DNA of 64,000 nt from the NCBI GenBank assembly GCA_013399855.1, contig VXAY01002371.1:820321-884320 (forward strand). Reading direction: 5' to 3'. Both the position numbers and the translations under genes were made by a program. Position 1 is the stretch's first letter. The number at the start of each line of letters is the position of its first letter. Below the pieces are notes generated by a model. It saw only the letters and a list, made by a program, of their open reading frames with translations. It did not search any database and was not told the DNA's origin. This document shows, in pieces, positions 25,073-37,735 of this stretch. The DNA comes from Oxyruncus cristatus (Eukaryota; Chordata; Aves; Passeriformes; Cotingidae).

Positions 25073-25138
25073 TAAAAAAAAAAACAAAAAAACAAAAAAC
25101 AACAAAACAAAACAAAAAAAACCACCACCAAAACCCAA
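25073..25138. repeat. A/C-only low-complexity tract
   Basis: A stretch of A runs broken by single or double C, directly after the CpG island ends. Its orientation (A/C on the + strand) is opposite to the later G/T tracts of the intron. It could be the poly-A-like tail of a lost retrocopy or a simple expansion. Confidence 0.8.
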
Positions 25139-25499
25139 ACATACACTTTGCATCCATCCTTGTGCAGCAGGTTTGCTTCTGGAGATAAAGGTGTGCTAAC
25201 AAGGGCAGCGCAGCAGCGCTCAAACACTCGAGCTCGCTCTGGTGCTGTGCCACAAACTGTGCAACCCCGAAGGAGGTGCCCCAGTGGAGCAGGTACAAGC
25301 CTGCACTGTGGCCTGTAGTTCTCATATTCATGCTGACTCCAAGTTTTCCCGTGATTTTTCTTTGTGTGAATTTCTACATCGCTAAATGTTGCTTCCATGC
25401 TTAGCATGAAGAGAGAAGTTGGGTGAAACAGAGTGTATCATGGGGTCATGTAAGTACCTCAGTCTGGCACGACTATTGCAGATAGTGGTCCCAGAGTGA

Positions 25500-25743
25500 G
25501 TGGTAGTACAAGGGGGAATGACTTTAGACTGAAAGAAGGTAGGTTTAGTTTAGCTATTAAGAAGAAATTCTTCACCATGAGAGTGTTCAGGCACTGGAAT
25601 AGGTGCCTCCAGAGAAGTTGTGGATGCCCCATCCCTGGCAATGTTCAATGACAGGGTGGATGGGGCTTTGAGCAACCTGGTCTGGTGGAAGGTGTTCCCT
25701 GCCCATCACAGGGAGGTTGGAAATAGATGGTCCCTTCACACAT
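25500..25743 (+). mobile_element. CR1 LINE 3' fragment
   Basis: Strong match to the CR1 3' end: AAGAAATTCTTCACCATGAG, AGGCACTGGAATAGGTGCC, GTGGATGCCCCATCCCTGG, GATGGGGCTTTGAGCAACCT, AGGTTGGAAATAGATGGTCC. Plus orientation. The terminal ATTCTATGA repeats are missing. The open frame at 25620-25820 is only CR1 3' sequence. Confidence 0.92.
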
Positions 25744-25974
25744 TAGCTACTCTGTTTTTCTTGTCTGTGAACAAGTCTTTGGTGGTACATGCTGCAGAAG
25801 GACATAAGAAACAGTGTTAGCTTGCAAACAAAAGTACAGTTCTTGTCTTTCAGAAAAATAAGCTGAAAATCCTTTCCTCTGTGTACATATTTTATGAACA
25901 TCTTGAGAATACAGGTCTGTGTGTGTGTGTTGTTTTTCTTTACGGGAAACCTATCCCATGTCTTCAGTTAACTG

Positions 25975-26246
25975 GTGAGAGGATATGGAGAGGCAGTAGG
26001 ACAAGAGGCAACAGATACAAGTTGCAACAAGGGAGATTCCAATAAGATGTCAGGAGAAAAATTTCAACGTGAAAGTAGCCAAACGTTGTAACAGGCTACC
26101 CAGGATGGTTGGAATATCCTTGCAGATACTCAGAACTCAGCTCTACAAGCCCCTGAGAAACCGAAGTCAATTTGCCACTATTTTGTTGGGGAAAGGGACC
26201 AGGAGAAGAGAGATCACTTTCCAGATCATGTTATTCTGTGATTCTG
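25975..26246 (+). mobile_element. CR1 LINE 3' fragment with terminal repeat
   Basis: CR1 3' region: GGCAGTAGGACAAGAGGCAA, GGAGATTCCAATAAGATGTC, GTAACAGGCTACCCAGGATG, ending ATTCTGTGATTCTG at 26233-26246, the 8-bp tandem that marks the CR1 3' terminus. Internal part beyond 26150 is diverged. Plus orientation, typical 5'-truncated copy. Confidence 0.88.
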
Positions 26247-26424
26247 CTGTAAAAAGTCAGTGAAAATTCAAGTGAAAACATGAGGAGAAGAAGTGCTTTG
26301 AATATTACTTCACAAACACTACAACAATTTTGGCTTGAGTTTTAACAACTTTATTTTCTTCCTTCAATGTTACAATTAGGAAGAAATTTCTGCACTGAAG
26401 AGGAAACTGACAAATTTCTGACAT

Positions 26425-26800
26425 CAGAATCACAGAATTTCTAGGGTTGGAAGAGACTTCTGGAGGTCATCTAGTCCACCCTCCCCCCCCCCGCCCAAGG
26501 CAGGGTCACCTAGAGCAGGTGACACGGGGACTTCTCCAGGTGGGTTTTGAATGTCTTCAGAGGGAGACTCTACGACCTCCGTGGGCAGCCTGTTGCAGTG
26601 CTCTGCAACCCTCCATGTAAAGAAGTTCTTCCTCATGTTGAGGAAGTTATGGCCATTGCTTCCCATCCTGTCGCTGGGCACCATTGGAAAGTCTGGCACC
26701 ATCCCCTTGACACCTGCCCTTGAGATCGTTATATGCATTCATGAGATCCCCTCTCCGTTGTCTCTTCTCTAGTCTAAACAAGGCCAGCTCACGCTTCTAC
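26425..26800 (-). mobile_element. CR1 LINE 3' fragment, reverse orientation
   Basis: Reads CAGAATCACAGAAT, GGGTTGGAAGAGACTTCTGG, AGGTCATCTAGTCCACCC, then AGAAGTTCTTCCTCATGTTG and GATCCCCTCTCC: reverse complement of the CR1 3' end. Has a C-rich run at about 26482-26492. Faces the two plus-strand CR1 copies just upstream. Confidence 0.92.
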
Positions 26801-29800
26801 CAAGGTAGAAGAAGATTTTGCTTACAATTGATTGAGTTTTTAATGGGATTAAACACAGACCTCTGGTTTTCAGAGGAAAGTTTTTGTCAATTTTTAAAAC
26901 TTTAATTTTCATCAAGGATAAATTTTGCTTAGCTTGGGTGGGAATAGACTGTAAGAAACACAGGGTTATTCAGCTTCTTACTTTGTGGCCTTCTGACTGC
27001 TTTTCAGGGATCCAGGAAATAAAACTAGGATCTACTACCTTAACCCCTCCTAGGCAACAGTTGCATGTCTGCTGGAAAATCTTCTGAGGCCTGCAGATGA
27101 AAGACTTGGAAACCACTGTGTCTTGGAGAATAGGTCATGATAATTTTTGTGAGGTGCTCAGCAAGTGCAGAAAAGCCTTTATTGTGTATGCCTGAACGTG
27201 ATGAGCCTCTGGGGAAGGAGTGCAGTCTTACTTGAAAATGGTTTGAGGTTCTTTTGAAGTGCAGGATTCTCTCAGGAGAAAGCAGACAGATCTATTAATC
27301 TGTGTTAATGAATTTCTGTAGTTGTTATATCAGTTAGTATAGGAATTTCCTTTCTGTGCCTTGGTGACCTGGGGTTTTGAGACAAGGACTTGCCTAACAT
27401 CCCACACCAGGACAATGGCTGAGAGGGAAACAGAGTCCTTGTGGCTGGAGGCCAATACCTGCTAACCAAGCTGGGCTGTTGCCTCTGCAGACCAGTGGAA
27501 CATACTCTGGGTACTAAGGTGCCTGCTTGCATGCACCTTTCTAAATGAAGTTACTTTATGCTTCCTTGGTCTGCAGTTTTACTTGGGTTGTCAGAGTTGA
27601 TCCATGTGGGTGACACTGCTGAACGTTTTATTTTTTTGTTTTTTAACTGAGTGTAAGTTTTACAAGAGTGGTGCATACTCCTTGAGGTATCCAGTTGGGA
27701 AGGTTTGCAAATTATGAACAATTTCTTTGTAATAATAGGCTCGTTGTCTTCCAGGGAGCTGCTGGGAGGGATAGGTATTGGACATCCAGTCCTGCTAATT
27801 ACCAAAACCCTACGTGCACACGTGTGTTTTATGCAACAGTTGGACTAGTCAAATTTCATGATATTAAAAAAAATTAAACTTCTTTTTTTTCAAGCCGCAG
27901 ATCCAGTATACAAGCAGTTCTTCCCTTGAAGTCCTTCCAACCCACAGTTTATGGAGTTAAAATTTAAATCTCGAAACAAAAAGTGAGCAGTTAGTTTGCA
28001 AACCATGTATGCAGTGTGGAAATTTTGCAGTTGCCCTCATTGTATTTAAATCTACAAGAACCAAGAAGGAATAGCCTAAAGGGAAAATTGATTTCTCTGT
28101 TTAACTACTTTGTAGCCTCCATAGTGTGGGGAGGGGTCGTCCTGTCTCACTCTGGGGTTTTTATTTGCATTTGCAAGTTTCCGTGCATTGCTCATAGTTA
28201 GTTATGTTACTGTGGAGGCAATGATTGGAATTTTTTTACCTCGGAACTTGAAAGGAATTCCTAAGTAACAACACAAAACTTCAATAGTGGTCAGGATACA
28301 AATCACACCTGCATTAGGCAGGTGTGTGCATAAAAGAAAATCAAGACAGTGTGAAAACACTGGGCTTGAGAAACTTCCATTTTTTTCTTAGGGCCGCATC
28401 ATATGCTGTGGAGGAGGTGTAAGTTTATTTGCAAAGGAGTGAAGTGTGAAAGTTTTCTAGTTCTATGAACTTCCCTTTGGAAGATGGGGAGATGAGTGTG
28501 TTTTCAGAATATGCAGACTATTAGTAAATTTTTTTTCTCCCAGACCAGCTTCTCTGGCATCTTATCAATATGTGTCTCCCTTTTTGTTTGATTACCATAC
28601 TGACTGGGGAGAATCTTTGAAAAACATTATGGCAGTTTGTAGGGGAGTCAGTAGCTGCATTCAGTATTTCCACTTTGCATTGCCATCTCTTCTCTTTTAT
28701 ACCAGAGTCATCTGGAGCAAATGAGAATGGAGTAGTAGATACAAGGCTGTGTTTTGTTGTTTATTCTGTTTTGATTTCAAGCTTATAGTAGTTCAGAGTA
28801 CAGACAGGTCTGTGGAAAGCTAATGGTTTCTGCTGTCTGTTCTGGATGTGATTCACAGCAACACAGCGCAAGTTTCACACTGTAGTCATCCCATCAGGAG
28901 GGATCTAGAGCCCTGTTTTTCCGAGTGAAATTGGTGGGGGCATGGACGTTAGTGGGTTATTTCTAAAGAATCTGTGGAAGATACTTAAAAGCACATCTGT
29001 TGCCAGTAGGCTTAAATTTGCTGTGTGGGGGTGCATATCAGTCCTGGACCATCTGTGAGCTCCAAAAACCAGGAAAGTTTAAAAACTGCCAGGCTTTCTT
29101 TCCAGTAATAAACTGGAGTATTGGGATTTGCACAAATGAGGTCTTGCTTGTTGATTCTGCCAAGGTAATCCTGGCTCGCTGATCGAAAACCAACTCCAGC
29201 AGTGAGAGGAAGTGAGAAGAGTCTTCCCGTAGATGAGTAAGACAGAAATCATAAATCTTGGACAGCCTGGTGGCTTTTGGGGAATGCACTAGGGACTCCA
29301 TTCCCATGCAACTGTGGTGGTTTTGCATTGCTTTATTCTTCTCTGCTTTGACTTGTGATATATACATGCTTCAAATTACAGAAATGAGAATTTTCAAGGG
29401 TTGGTAGCAGCCCTTTAATAGCCAATAAAAAAATAAAATCTTTTGATCTTCAGTATTTGCTGTGCAGGCTCGTTGTTCATGTCAATTAAAACATTTCCAC
29501 TCTTGAACTCCCCAGGAGCCTACCAGCAAGTACACTGGTTTGATCGCATGTGAAAGTTGCCTGTGCTGTGGTTTCCTATGCACGACAAAAGATTTAAGTG
29601 GCTATATTGCTCCTATGTTGCTCCCTACTCTCACTCTTCATGATAGTGGAAGCTCTCAGGTATTTTGGCCAGATGGGCTCAGTAGGCTTAAAGTTGTCAC
29701 AACAACAGTTATGTTTATTTTAGACAGATGGGGGAATATAACCATAATAGAAGCAGAAAGAAATCTGAGTATTTGGGGAGGCTGTGACAATAACCTCCAA

Positions 29801-32800
29801 AATATTTAAAACTGAACAGCAAGTGAAACTTTTTATTTAAATAAAGGTAGTATCAATTGGCTTTATTTTAATAGGGTGTTGTGTTTGGGGCTTGTTTGTT
29901 TGTTTGTTTTTGTTTTCTTTTTTCTTGACCTGTCTGACTTTTTCTTGTTAACGTGTTGAGAGGGACAAAAAAGAAAAACTGACTAGCCAAAGCAAACAGT
30001 CAAAGTGACTGTCAGTGTTTTGTATACAAATTTTATTTATAATCTGTAGAAGGGGGGAAAACAGTTGGAGGTTTTTTTGGAGGGGGATTGGTTTGGGTTT
30101 TTTGTTCTCATAATTCTGCATTTATATCTAAAATGATGTAAAGCACAGAATTCTTCAGGGAAAGTTTTCTAAATAGTAGAAGCACCTAGCATACTTTATT
30201 GTTGCAGATAGTCAGCATACTGCTTTTTGACGGCCAAAAAGGGTTGTCTCATCCAGTTTTGCTTTGCACATGGATCATGAATTCTTTACAGTTTTGAAGG
30301 CTCTTCAGGTGTGTGACTAGGAGACACACAGTCAAGGAAGGATGGGCCTGTGGGTGAGATCTGATGTGTGGTGACACAGTACCCATTCTGAGACAAATAT
30401 GCTTTTTACTAGGCCCTGGTTATGTTCTTATTGGCAGATTTTTTTCTAATTGTTCTCAGGAATGTGTAGTGTTCTCACAAGAGCTTATCTGTACTCTAAA
30501 GCATTTTGATTTTTCTCCCACTTCTCAATGGATTGTTTAGTTGCATTACACTTGGAATTTACTGAATTTTAAAATTCATTAACATTGTAACTGAGAAGTC
30601 AGTTTAGAAGCTGCTTCCTAAAAGCTGTGAAAAGAGATGGCCTGAACCGAAATTGCAAGTCTGTAGCCATATCTTCCTTAATTAGCTTTTCTATCTTCTT
30701 TGGACATCCTCATTTTGCTATTGTGAAAACCATACATATTATCTCTTAGATAACTCTCAAGTTATAAGTGAGCTTTTTTGCAAGACAAAAGAGGTGCCTC
30801 ATCTCCAAGAAGCTTTTGTTAAAAGACTGCTCATCACTCACAGCTTGTCTGATTGTAAGATTAACAAAGCTTTGCCTAACACGTGGTGCTGTCAGGAAAT
30901 ACTCTACAGAGAACCAGAATGCACCTCGTTTTATGACTAAGGTCATAAAACTCAAACCTTTTCCTTTCAAAAAGATTAAGTGGTCTTTGAACTACATTAT
31001 GCTGGCTGGGCAAAAACACTCTGAACAGTGAATTCATAGAAAAAATGCTTAAGATCGTGTGATTGTGTCTTTCTGCTGTGCCTTTTGCCACCGGACTTGC
31101 CTATCTCGTATTGACCTCTTTAGCCACCAACGCGCTTGCAACAAACGTGGGTAGAGCCCTTCCCAAATCTTCATTCACGAAGCCTAGCCATGATGATGAT
31201 GATGACATATTTCTTTTTCATATTGTCAACTTTGTCATTTGACAAGGGATTTAAAGGATTAATTCAGTTTCTGATGCCAGGGAATTTTACTACAGCTTTT
31301 ACAAAAATTTATTTATTTGCATCTGGTTTACTTCCAGGTTATATGGCAGTGTGGTATATACACCTCTAAGAGAATAAGTCTGGTGGTTAAATGGGATGCT
31401 CCACTTGGGCTCGAGGAGGTGGGGGAGGCTTCAGTTCCCTGCCCTGACAGACTTCATGTGGCACTGAACAAATTGTGTGTTAATTCTGTGTTTAATCCCC
31501 TTTTGTCCAAATGACATTTTGAAGATAAATGTGTAACGGAATATGATATTCTCAGCTATTGTAGTGGTCATAGCCACAGAAATGCTGGAGGGAAAAAGAT
31601 GCTTTTGGTAAATCCTTTTGTGGTGGAGAGTTTTTGGTTGTGTCAAAGAGATAAGGCAGATAGTGTTAGAAGGGAGCTCCTGTGTAGACTGAGGCAAAGT
31701 CAGGGGTCCAGCTGCTTTTCTTTCAGGGGTGTCACCACTGTTCACTATCACAGTCTCTGTGTAGTTTTACTTGAGGAGTCATTGCTATAATTGGATTCCA
31801 GAGTCTTATCAAAGGACCTCAATTTTTAGATGTGTTCTCATATAGAAGGCTTCATGTCCGGGAGAATATAACCAAATCACTTATTTCTTGTTTCTGGTGG
31901 TGCTGCTTAGGCTTCATCTGCAAAAATGAAAGTAAAAATATGGTCTCTTGAAGCTTTGGTCACCCAAAGTGAATGGGAAGAATTTTGTTCCCTGTCAGGG
32001 GGTGCTTGGCTAAAAGGAATTGTGGCTGCCAGGATGAAAAAAGTGGTTGTAGCACTGGTTATCATATTTTCATACAAAATTAGGGAGGAGGAAGATTGCT
32101 TTTGCTTAGTGTTTTACAAAGAATGATGAGCATTGAAGGCTGCCAGAAAGGGAGACTCTATAGCAAAAGTAACCCGTATACTTCACTGCTCACAAAGTTC
32201 AACACTTAATGCTCTGTGGAGAAAATAAAGGCTGTCTAATTTTTTTTTTCCCCCTTAACTCTGAGATTAATTAACATCTGTGCTAGCTCTACTGCACTGA
32301 TTTCTGATAAAGCTGTTTGGAATGCAGTAGCGTGTGTCAAAATCAACTGTGACAGTAAGTGGATGTTCTTCATTTGTTATTTAAGTACAGGTCTCTATTA
32401 TCAAAATTTGTAGAACATATGGTGAAGGTATAAAGAGGGACTTGGTTTTGACATGAGTTTTGGTGGGAACGCTCTGTAAAATAGTTGAAGAGGTTGAATA
32501 AGAACCTAGGACTGTTCTAACACAAAAGCTTGAAACAATGGGTTAAAAAGAAAAAAACCCCACATTTATTTTTCCTATTCTCATATTTTTTTCAGTATCC
32601 TTTTCTGCCCCACCTGTTTCCAGATGGTAATTGGTTCTTTCTCCCTCACCTCTTCTTCTGATCCCATCATTTAAATTCATGCATTTATAACGAGATAATT
32701 TCTGCTGTCCTTCGTGTCTAGCAAAAATCTGGAATTACTGAAGTGTGTTTTGTATGATAATAACCACAATTTTTTGGACATAAATTTTGAGCACTGAAGA

Positions 32801-33723
32801 AAGCACTTCCTTCTGGGTTGTTTTCTTAGCTTCGTGTGAAACTACTTGCATGTTGTTAGCTTCTGGTTCCTGTAACCTATTCAAGAAGAGCACTGCCGAT
32901 TATTTTGTTTTCTTGGCTGTCCCTCTGTGCAAGAACCAGTTTTCAGGTAAGATGTAAGAGTTTACGTTCTCATCTTGGACTGGACAAACAAGTCTGTTGT
33001 AGGGGTTTTTTTGGAAGTTGTGACTTTGCACCTGCTGCTGACCCCCTGTGAGCACTGTTCTAAATTGCAGTGATGTGAAAGAAAGTCCTACGTTTCCGCT
33101 GTTACAAGTGCAGCCAAGGGGAGTGAATAGCCAGTCTGTGTGCTCGTGTGAGTGTGTATGAACACACTTACCAAAATAAGCTACTGCATTGTTATTCAGG
33201 GCAGATAACTTCTGAGGATGTTTGCAGCCCTTTCTAATTGGATTGTCTTTCCTGAAGAATTGGGTGGAAGGCGGAGGTTCCCCTGTCCCCTTTATGTGCT
33301 GTTGTATTTTTGGAGCAGTTAGTTTTGGAACTAGGGCTTGTAAGGGTCTAGGGGCTGCTCGTTCATACCATGGGGGCAAGAAGAGGACAAGAATCCTTGG
33401 GCGACAATGAGGTTCCTCTTCAGATCTTGCTATAAGATTCATACCCTTCTCAGCTATTTGTCTGCATTTCCTGTCTTATCATTGAAGGGAGAGAGCCAGG
33501 TCAGTACAGTTTATTATAGACGTGTGATGCAAGTGGGATCAGCCCTTTTTGGAGATGTCAGTTGCCTGTAACCTGTTGACATTAACTTGGAAGGGAACAT
33601 CAAGCTTGAATATGCTGCCACTGCCTTAGTCACTGCTGTCTTTTCCTGGGCAGTAGAGGTGCTTGACTGTAAGAACTAATCTGACTGGTGCAACAGTGGC
33701 TCCACAAGCTTTTAGCCAATGCT
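26801..33723. other. Intron 1 segment, no supported gene
   Basis: T/G-biased unique intron sequence. Contains a GTTT-rich run near 29896-29925 and a G/T-rich stretch near 30070-30105, and a short GAT run at about 31190-31205. No exon, RNA gene or repeat family recognised. The minus-strand open frame 32900-33442 (180 codons) has no recognisable domain. Confidence 0.6.
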
Positions 33724-34030
33724 TTTGGGGTTTTTTTGTTTGTTTGTTTGTTTTGTTTGGGGGTTTTTGTGTTTGTTTTTTGTTTGTTTGGTTTGGTTTG
33801 GTTTTTTGGTTTTTGTTTTGTTTTTTGTTTGTTTGTTTTGGTTTGGGTTTTTTTTTGGTTTTTGTTTTGTTTTTTGTTTGTTTGTTTTGGTTTGGGTTTT
33901 TTTTTGGTTTTTGTTTTGTTTTTTGTTTGTTTGTTTTGGTTTGGGTTTTTTTTTGGTTTTTGTTTTGTTTTTTTTGTTTGTTTGGGGTTTTTTTTGTTTG
34001 TGTTTTTTTATTATTATTATTACTTTTTTA
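33724..34030. repeat. G/T-only minisatellite with 49-bp period
   Basis: The + strand is made almost only of G and T for about 280 bases, ending in an ATT run. The landmark GGTTTGGG recurs at 33840, 33889 and 33938, giving an exact 49-base period, with degenerate copies before (33790) and after (about 33983). The three long overlapping open frames here rich in Phe/Val/Cys/Leu are an artefact of G/T-only sequence. Confidence 0.92.
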
Positions 34031-37000
34031 AACTTTCAAGTGAAAGCTGTGGAAAGTGATGACAGATGCTTGGGTTTTTTTACCAAGGAATGTTTTCCCC
34101 ATCGTTACTGGTGAGCAGGCAAATAGGTTTTCAAACATCACTTATGTTTCTATAATGAGGCATTTGTTTTTCTTTGTTTTAGAATCTGGGTTAGAGGATG
34201 TTTGGAGACTGGAGGGGTGGATAGGAAGCAGAGAGCAATTATTTGACTGAAATTTATTTTACTCTCTTGCTCTTTAGAGCTGCACTGAGGAAAGCAGACC
34301 CTTTTTTGTTGAAAATAGATGTTTGGCTTTGTTTGTAACCGTGGAAGCACAATGATTAAGTTTGTGTTACGGTTTCTGAGTGCTAATGCTTTAGAAATAG
34401 ACATTTGGATGTTTGCCAAGACTTGCTACTTATCATACTTAATGATTCAGAGTAGGAATCATCAGGAGACTGGAATGGAAATCATGGTGCCCATGGCAAT
34501 TTGAGTAAAGAAGCAGCGCACCTCTGCCATATGTAAATAGTATGTTTTAGTACCCCTCAGAATGTTTATTTTAGAAACCTCTACTGATCAAGTGGTTGGT
34601 TGGTTCAGTTTAATGTATCTGCCCCAGAGAGAGGATGCCAACATAACACTGTACTCTTACAAGGTTACTAAGTGCTAGCAAGTGGCAATTCTGTGAGATG
34701 AGCTGCCCGTGTCTGGCTTAAAAACTGCTAGTCAAGAGGATTTGATTTGTTATTTCTACTTTTTTTTTTTTTTTCCGCTAATGTGGAACATCCTGGACAT
34801 TTTTGGGGAAGGAGCTGGCTTGTTCCAGCTGTCCAGTTTCATAATAAGTGTTTCTGAAATATGTACAATGAAGTTATTAGAATAAGTGACTGTTTCTTAG
34901 TGTTTGCCTAATTAGTACTAGAGACTATTGTGAAACCTCTGTTGTTGCTTGACTTTTGAATGGGAAGGCAGGTTTCTTTGGAGGAAACTGATTTTCTCAA
35001 AGATCTTTATATGACATTTCCACCCAGATTTCAAAGCTTGCTTTTGAAATGTAAATTCCAGTTATGTGTCTTTTTACCCTGTAAGATATCATAAACTTTG
35101 GGAATTCATGTGCAGATTAGAGTTTGCACTGTTACTCTGAACAGGTTTGGGGTTTTTTTAGTGATGCCTTAGGCAACATTTCTATTCAGAATATGAAGCT
35201 GTACACTTTTGCTTCATGGCAGTGAGTTGTGTTGAAATGGACATGAGTCCTAAGGGGTTGAAGCAGGAGAGATGTGAGACGCAACCAAACCTTATGATGT
35301 TGGTTCAGAAAGTGTTTGAGAATTATCCCACAATATACAAGCTTTGGGTTAGATTTCAGATGAACAACTTTGTGAATATCTACAGTAATTGATTAGTGTT
35401 AGTATGCCTGTGTTTATCTCATAGCAATTAGCAGGAGAGAGGATTAAGTAAGACCAGTATCAATGTGCTCCCTCTATTCAGTCTTATTTTCTCTGACGTT
35501 TTTTCTTATTGCCTTCCAAGATGTAAGAATATCCTTTCCCTTCTGCTTCTCTTGTATTTACAGGTAGTTACCCAGTCCTTTCGTTAATCTGTTCCTCTAC
35601 AACACCAAACCATGTTTAGTAGCTGGTGAATTCCCAGTCATGTATTGCTGGTGGTCTGACTTCCTTCAACCAGCTTTTTTTTCCTTAGTGGCTTGCATTA
35701 TAGAGCAAACACTCTTGCCTCTTTTGCCTGTTTTGCATCTATAGAAAAGCCATCTGAATCTGTGTGTTGAAAATCAGAAGTAAGTGGGATGTTAGAAGAT
35801 ATCCCACAAGTAGCCCATGCCTTTGCATTCTCAAAGGGTAAGGAAAAACACTAATGAGGTACTTTGAAATACAAAGAAAGATCTTCGAGGTGCAGTGTTG
35901 GTAGACCTGCTCTGTACAAGTTTGATGAGATTACAGGTAGAAATTACATTCAGATTGGGCAGTACGGTGCCAAGAAGAGTTTTTTAAATAGGAGAGAACT
36001 AGTTGGGAGAAGAGGGGACAGAGAGGTATCTTGATCAGAAAAAGTTACACAAGATTTAGACTGTGTATGGCTTGCCTGTAAGGCCCTGACTCCTTCTTTT
36101 GGAGGTTCCCTCTGAAGTCGGCATGGAGAGACAGTGGTATCTCCACAGACTAACTCATGCTACTTATGTCTTTATGACGACAGAGCCCCTGACTTGTGCA
36201 CAGTGCAATGATTGAAAGTTTGGTGGGAAAAATCTGGGTTGTCATGGTACGTTTTCTCAGAAACATTGGTTGACAACCAGTGGGAGGCTTCCAAAGAGGA
36301 GAAGGAGAAGGATGGGGAGTATGGAGAGGAGCCTGGATGTTACATTAGCTAGGTATTTAAATAAATAGGTCATCACTTCATGTCAGTGCGTCATTGAAAC
36401 CTGAGTGCTTAGGATGCACAAAAATAACAACTAGATAATGCACTGGAAAAATAGCACTGCAGGGGGTATCTGTTCCTGCTTGATGGGTGGACTTGGTGCC
36501 ATGTTTGTTTCTCCCTAAGTCTTGCAGTTCTATGAAAAGGGTGTGCAATGACAGCTTTGATATAATCTGAAAAGTTGCAGCAGATATTGTAAGGCAAAGG
36601 CTGTGAAGTTGCTGACTCCTCAGTTCCCTTCATATCTGCAGCTGATTGTTCTTTTCTTAGCAGAACCCCCCATACAAATGTGCAGATTTTTTTTTGTGTT
36701 GCCAGTTGAGACATAGCACAATAAGTAAATTAGGATGAAGAACAAAGTAGTGGGACCTAAACTCTACCACATGTGTTTATTTGAGTTTTTGGTGGGGATT
36801 TTTTGTGCGGTGGTTTGTTTTGGGTTTGGGATTTTTTTGAGGGAAGTGGGGGGTGAGGGAGGATTATTTGTTGGTGGTTTTGGTGGATTTTTTTTCATGA
36901 TGTCATTTTGGTCGTCACTGCATCATACACATATATATATATATACACACATATACATTTATATATATATATTTATGTAAAAGTGAAGGGTATTTTATGT

Positions 37001-37232
37001 TGGCTACCATTAGGAACAGGCATGGGGACAGGAGAGAGTTAGAGCTGGCTGCAATCTGAGGATGCATTGCCACACACTGTCTGAGGAAATGTTAAAACCA
37101 TTTTGGAGAAAAGAGAACTTTTGATCTCTTATAAAATCAAAGAGTAGCTGTTGTAGATACACATTCTCTGATTGCTGAGTATTTTCAAAGCAATTCAATT
37201 TTCTGTCAGAACTAAATGATTTTCAGCCACCG
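34031..37232. other. Intron 1 segment, low-complexity tracts only
   Basis: Unique T/G-biased intron with a T15 run near 34760-34774, a G/T-rich stretch at 36786-36897 and a TA/CA microsatellite at about 36926-36974. No gene or named repeat recognised. Confidence 0.6.
36926..36974. repeat. TA/CA microsatellite
   Basis: Alternating CA and TA dinucleotides (ACACATATATATATATATAC and following), broken once by ATTT. Likely length-variable. Confidence 0.85.
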
Positions 37233-37735
37233 TCACAGAATGGTTGAGCTTGGAGGTCATCTGATCCAAGCTCCTGTGCTCAAGCAGGGCCACCTGGAGC
37301 TGGTGGACAATCTCCAGATGGCTTTCGAGTGTCTTTGAGGATAAAGACATCACAACCTCCATGGACAACTTGTGCCAGTGCTTGGTCACCCTCACAGTAA
37401 AAAAGTGTTTTCTGATGTTCAAAGGGAATGTCCTGTGTTTCAGTTTGTGCCCACTGCCTTTGCTTCTGTTACTGGGCACCACTGAAAAGGATCTGGCTCT
37501 GCCGCCTTCTCCCTTCAGGTATTTCTGTCCCTTGATAAGATCCCGCTGAGTCCTCTCATCTCCAGGCTAAGCAGTCCCAGCTCTCTCAACCTTTCCTGAA
37601 TCCCTTCATCATCTTCATGGCCCTTCACTGGCCTCTCTCCAGTGCACCCATGTCTCTTGTACTGAGGGGCCCAGAACTGGGTACAGAGTACTCCAGGTGT
37701 GGCCTCATCTTCTGGACAAGGGAACCTGATCTGAG
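37233..37735 (-). mobile_element. CR1 LINE 3' fragment, reverse orientation
   Basis: About 500 bases of reverse-complement CR1: TCACAGAATGG at the start, then CAAGCAGGGCCACCTGGAGC, GCCAGTGCTTGGTCACCCTC, TTGATAAGATCCCGCTGAG, CTCTCAACCTTTCCTGAATC and CTCCAGGTGTGGCCTCATCT. Short deletion just inside the 3' end. Longest CR1 copy in the window that is continuous. Confidence 0.93.

Noticed and set aside
24510..25199. Open frames of 190-274 codons downstream of and overlapping UST exon 1 on both strands
   Set aside because: They are products of the stop-poor CpG island and the A/C tract after it; the conserved UST frame and splice donor explain the locus.
32900..33442. 180-codon minus-strand frame in intron 1
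   Set aside because: No domain, no repeat identity and no flanking splice or promoter signals; probably chance.
33663..34114. Three long + strand frames encoding Phe/Val/Cys/Leu-rich 'membrane proteins'
   Set aside because: G/T-only DNA contains almost no stop codons in any frame; translation of the minisatellite is meaningless.
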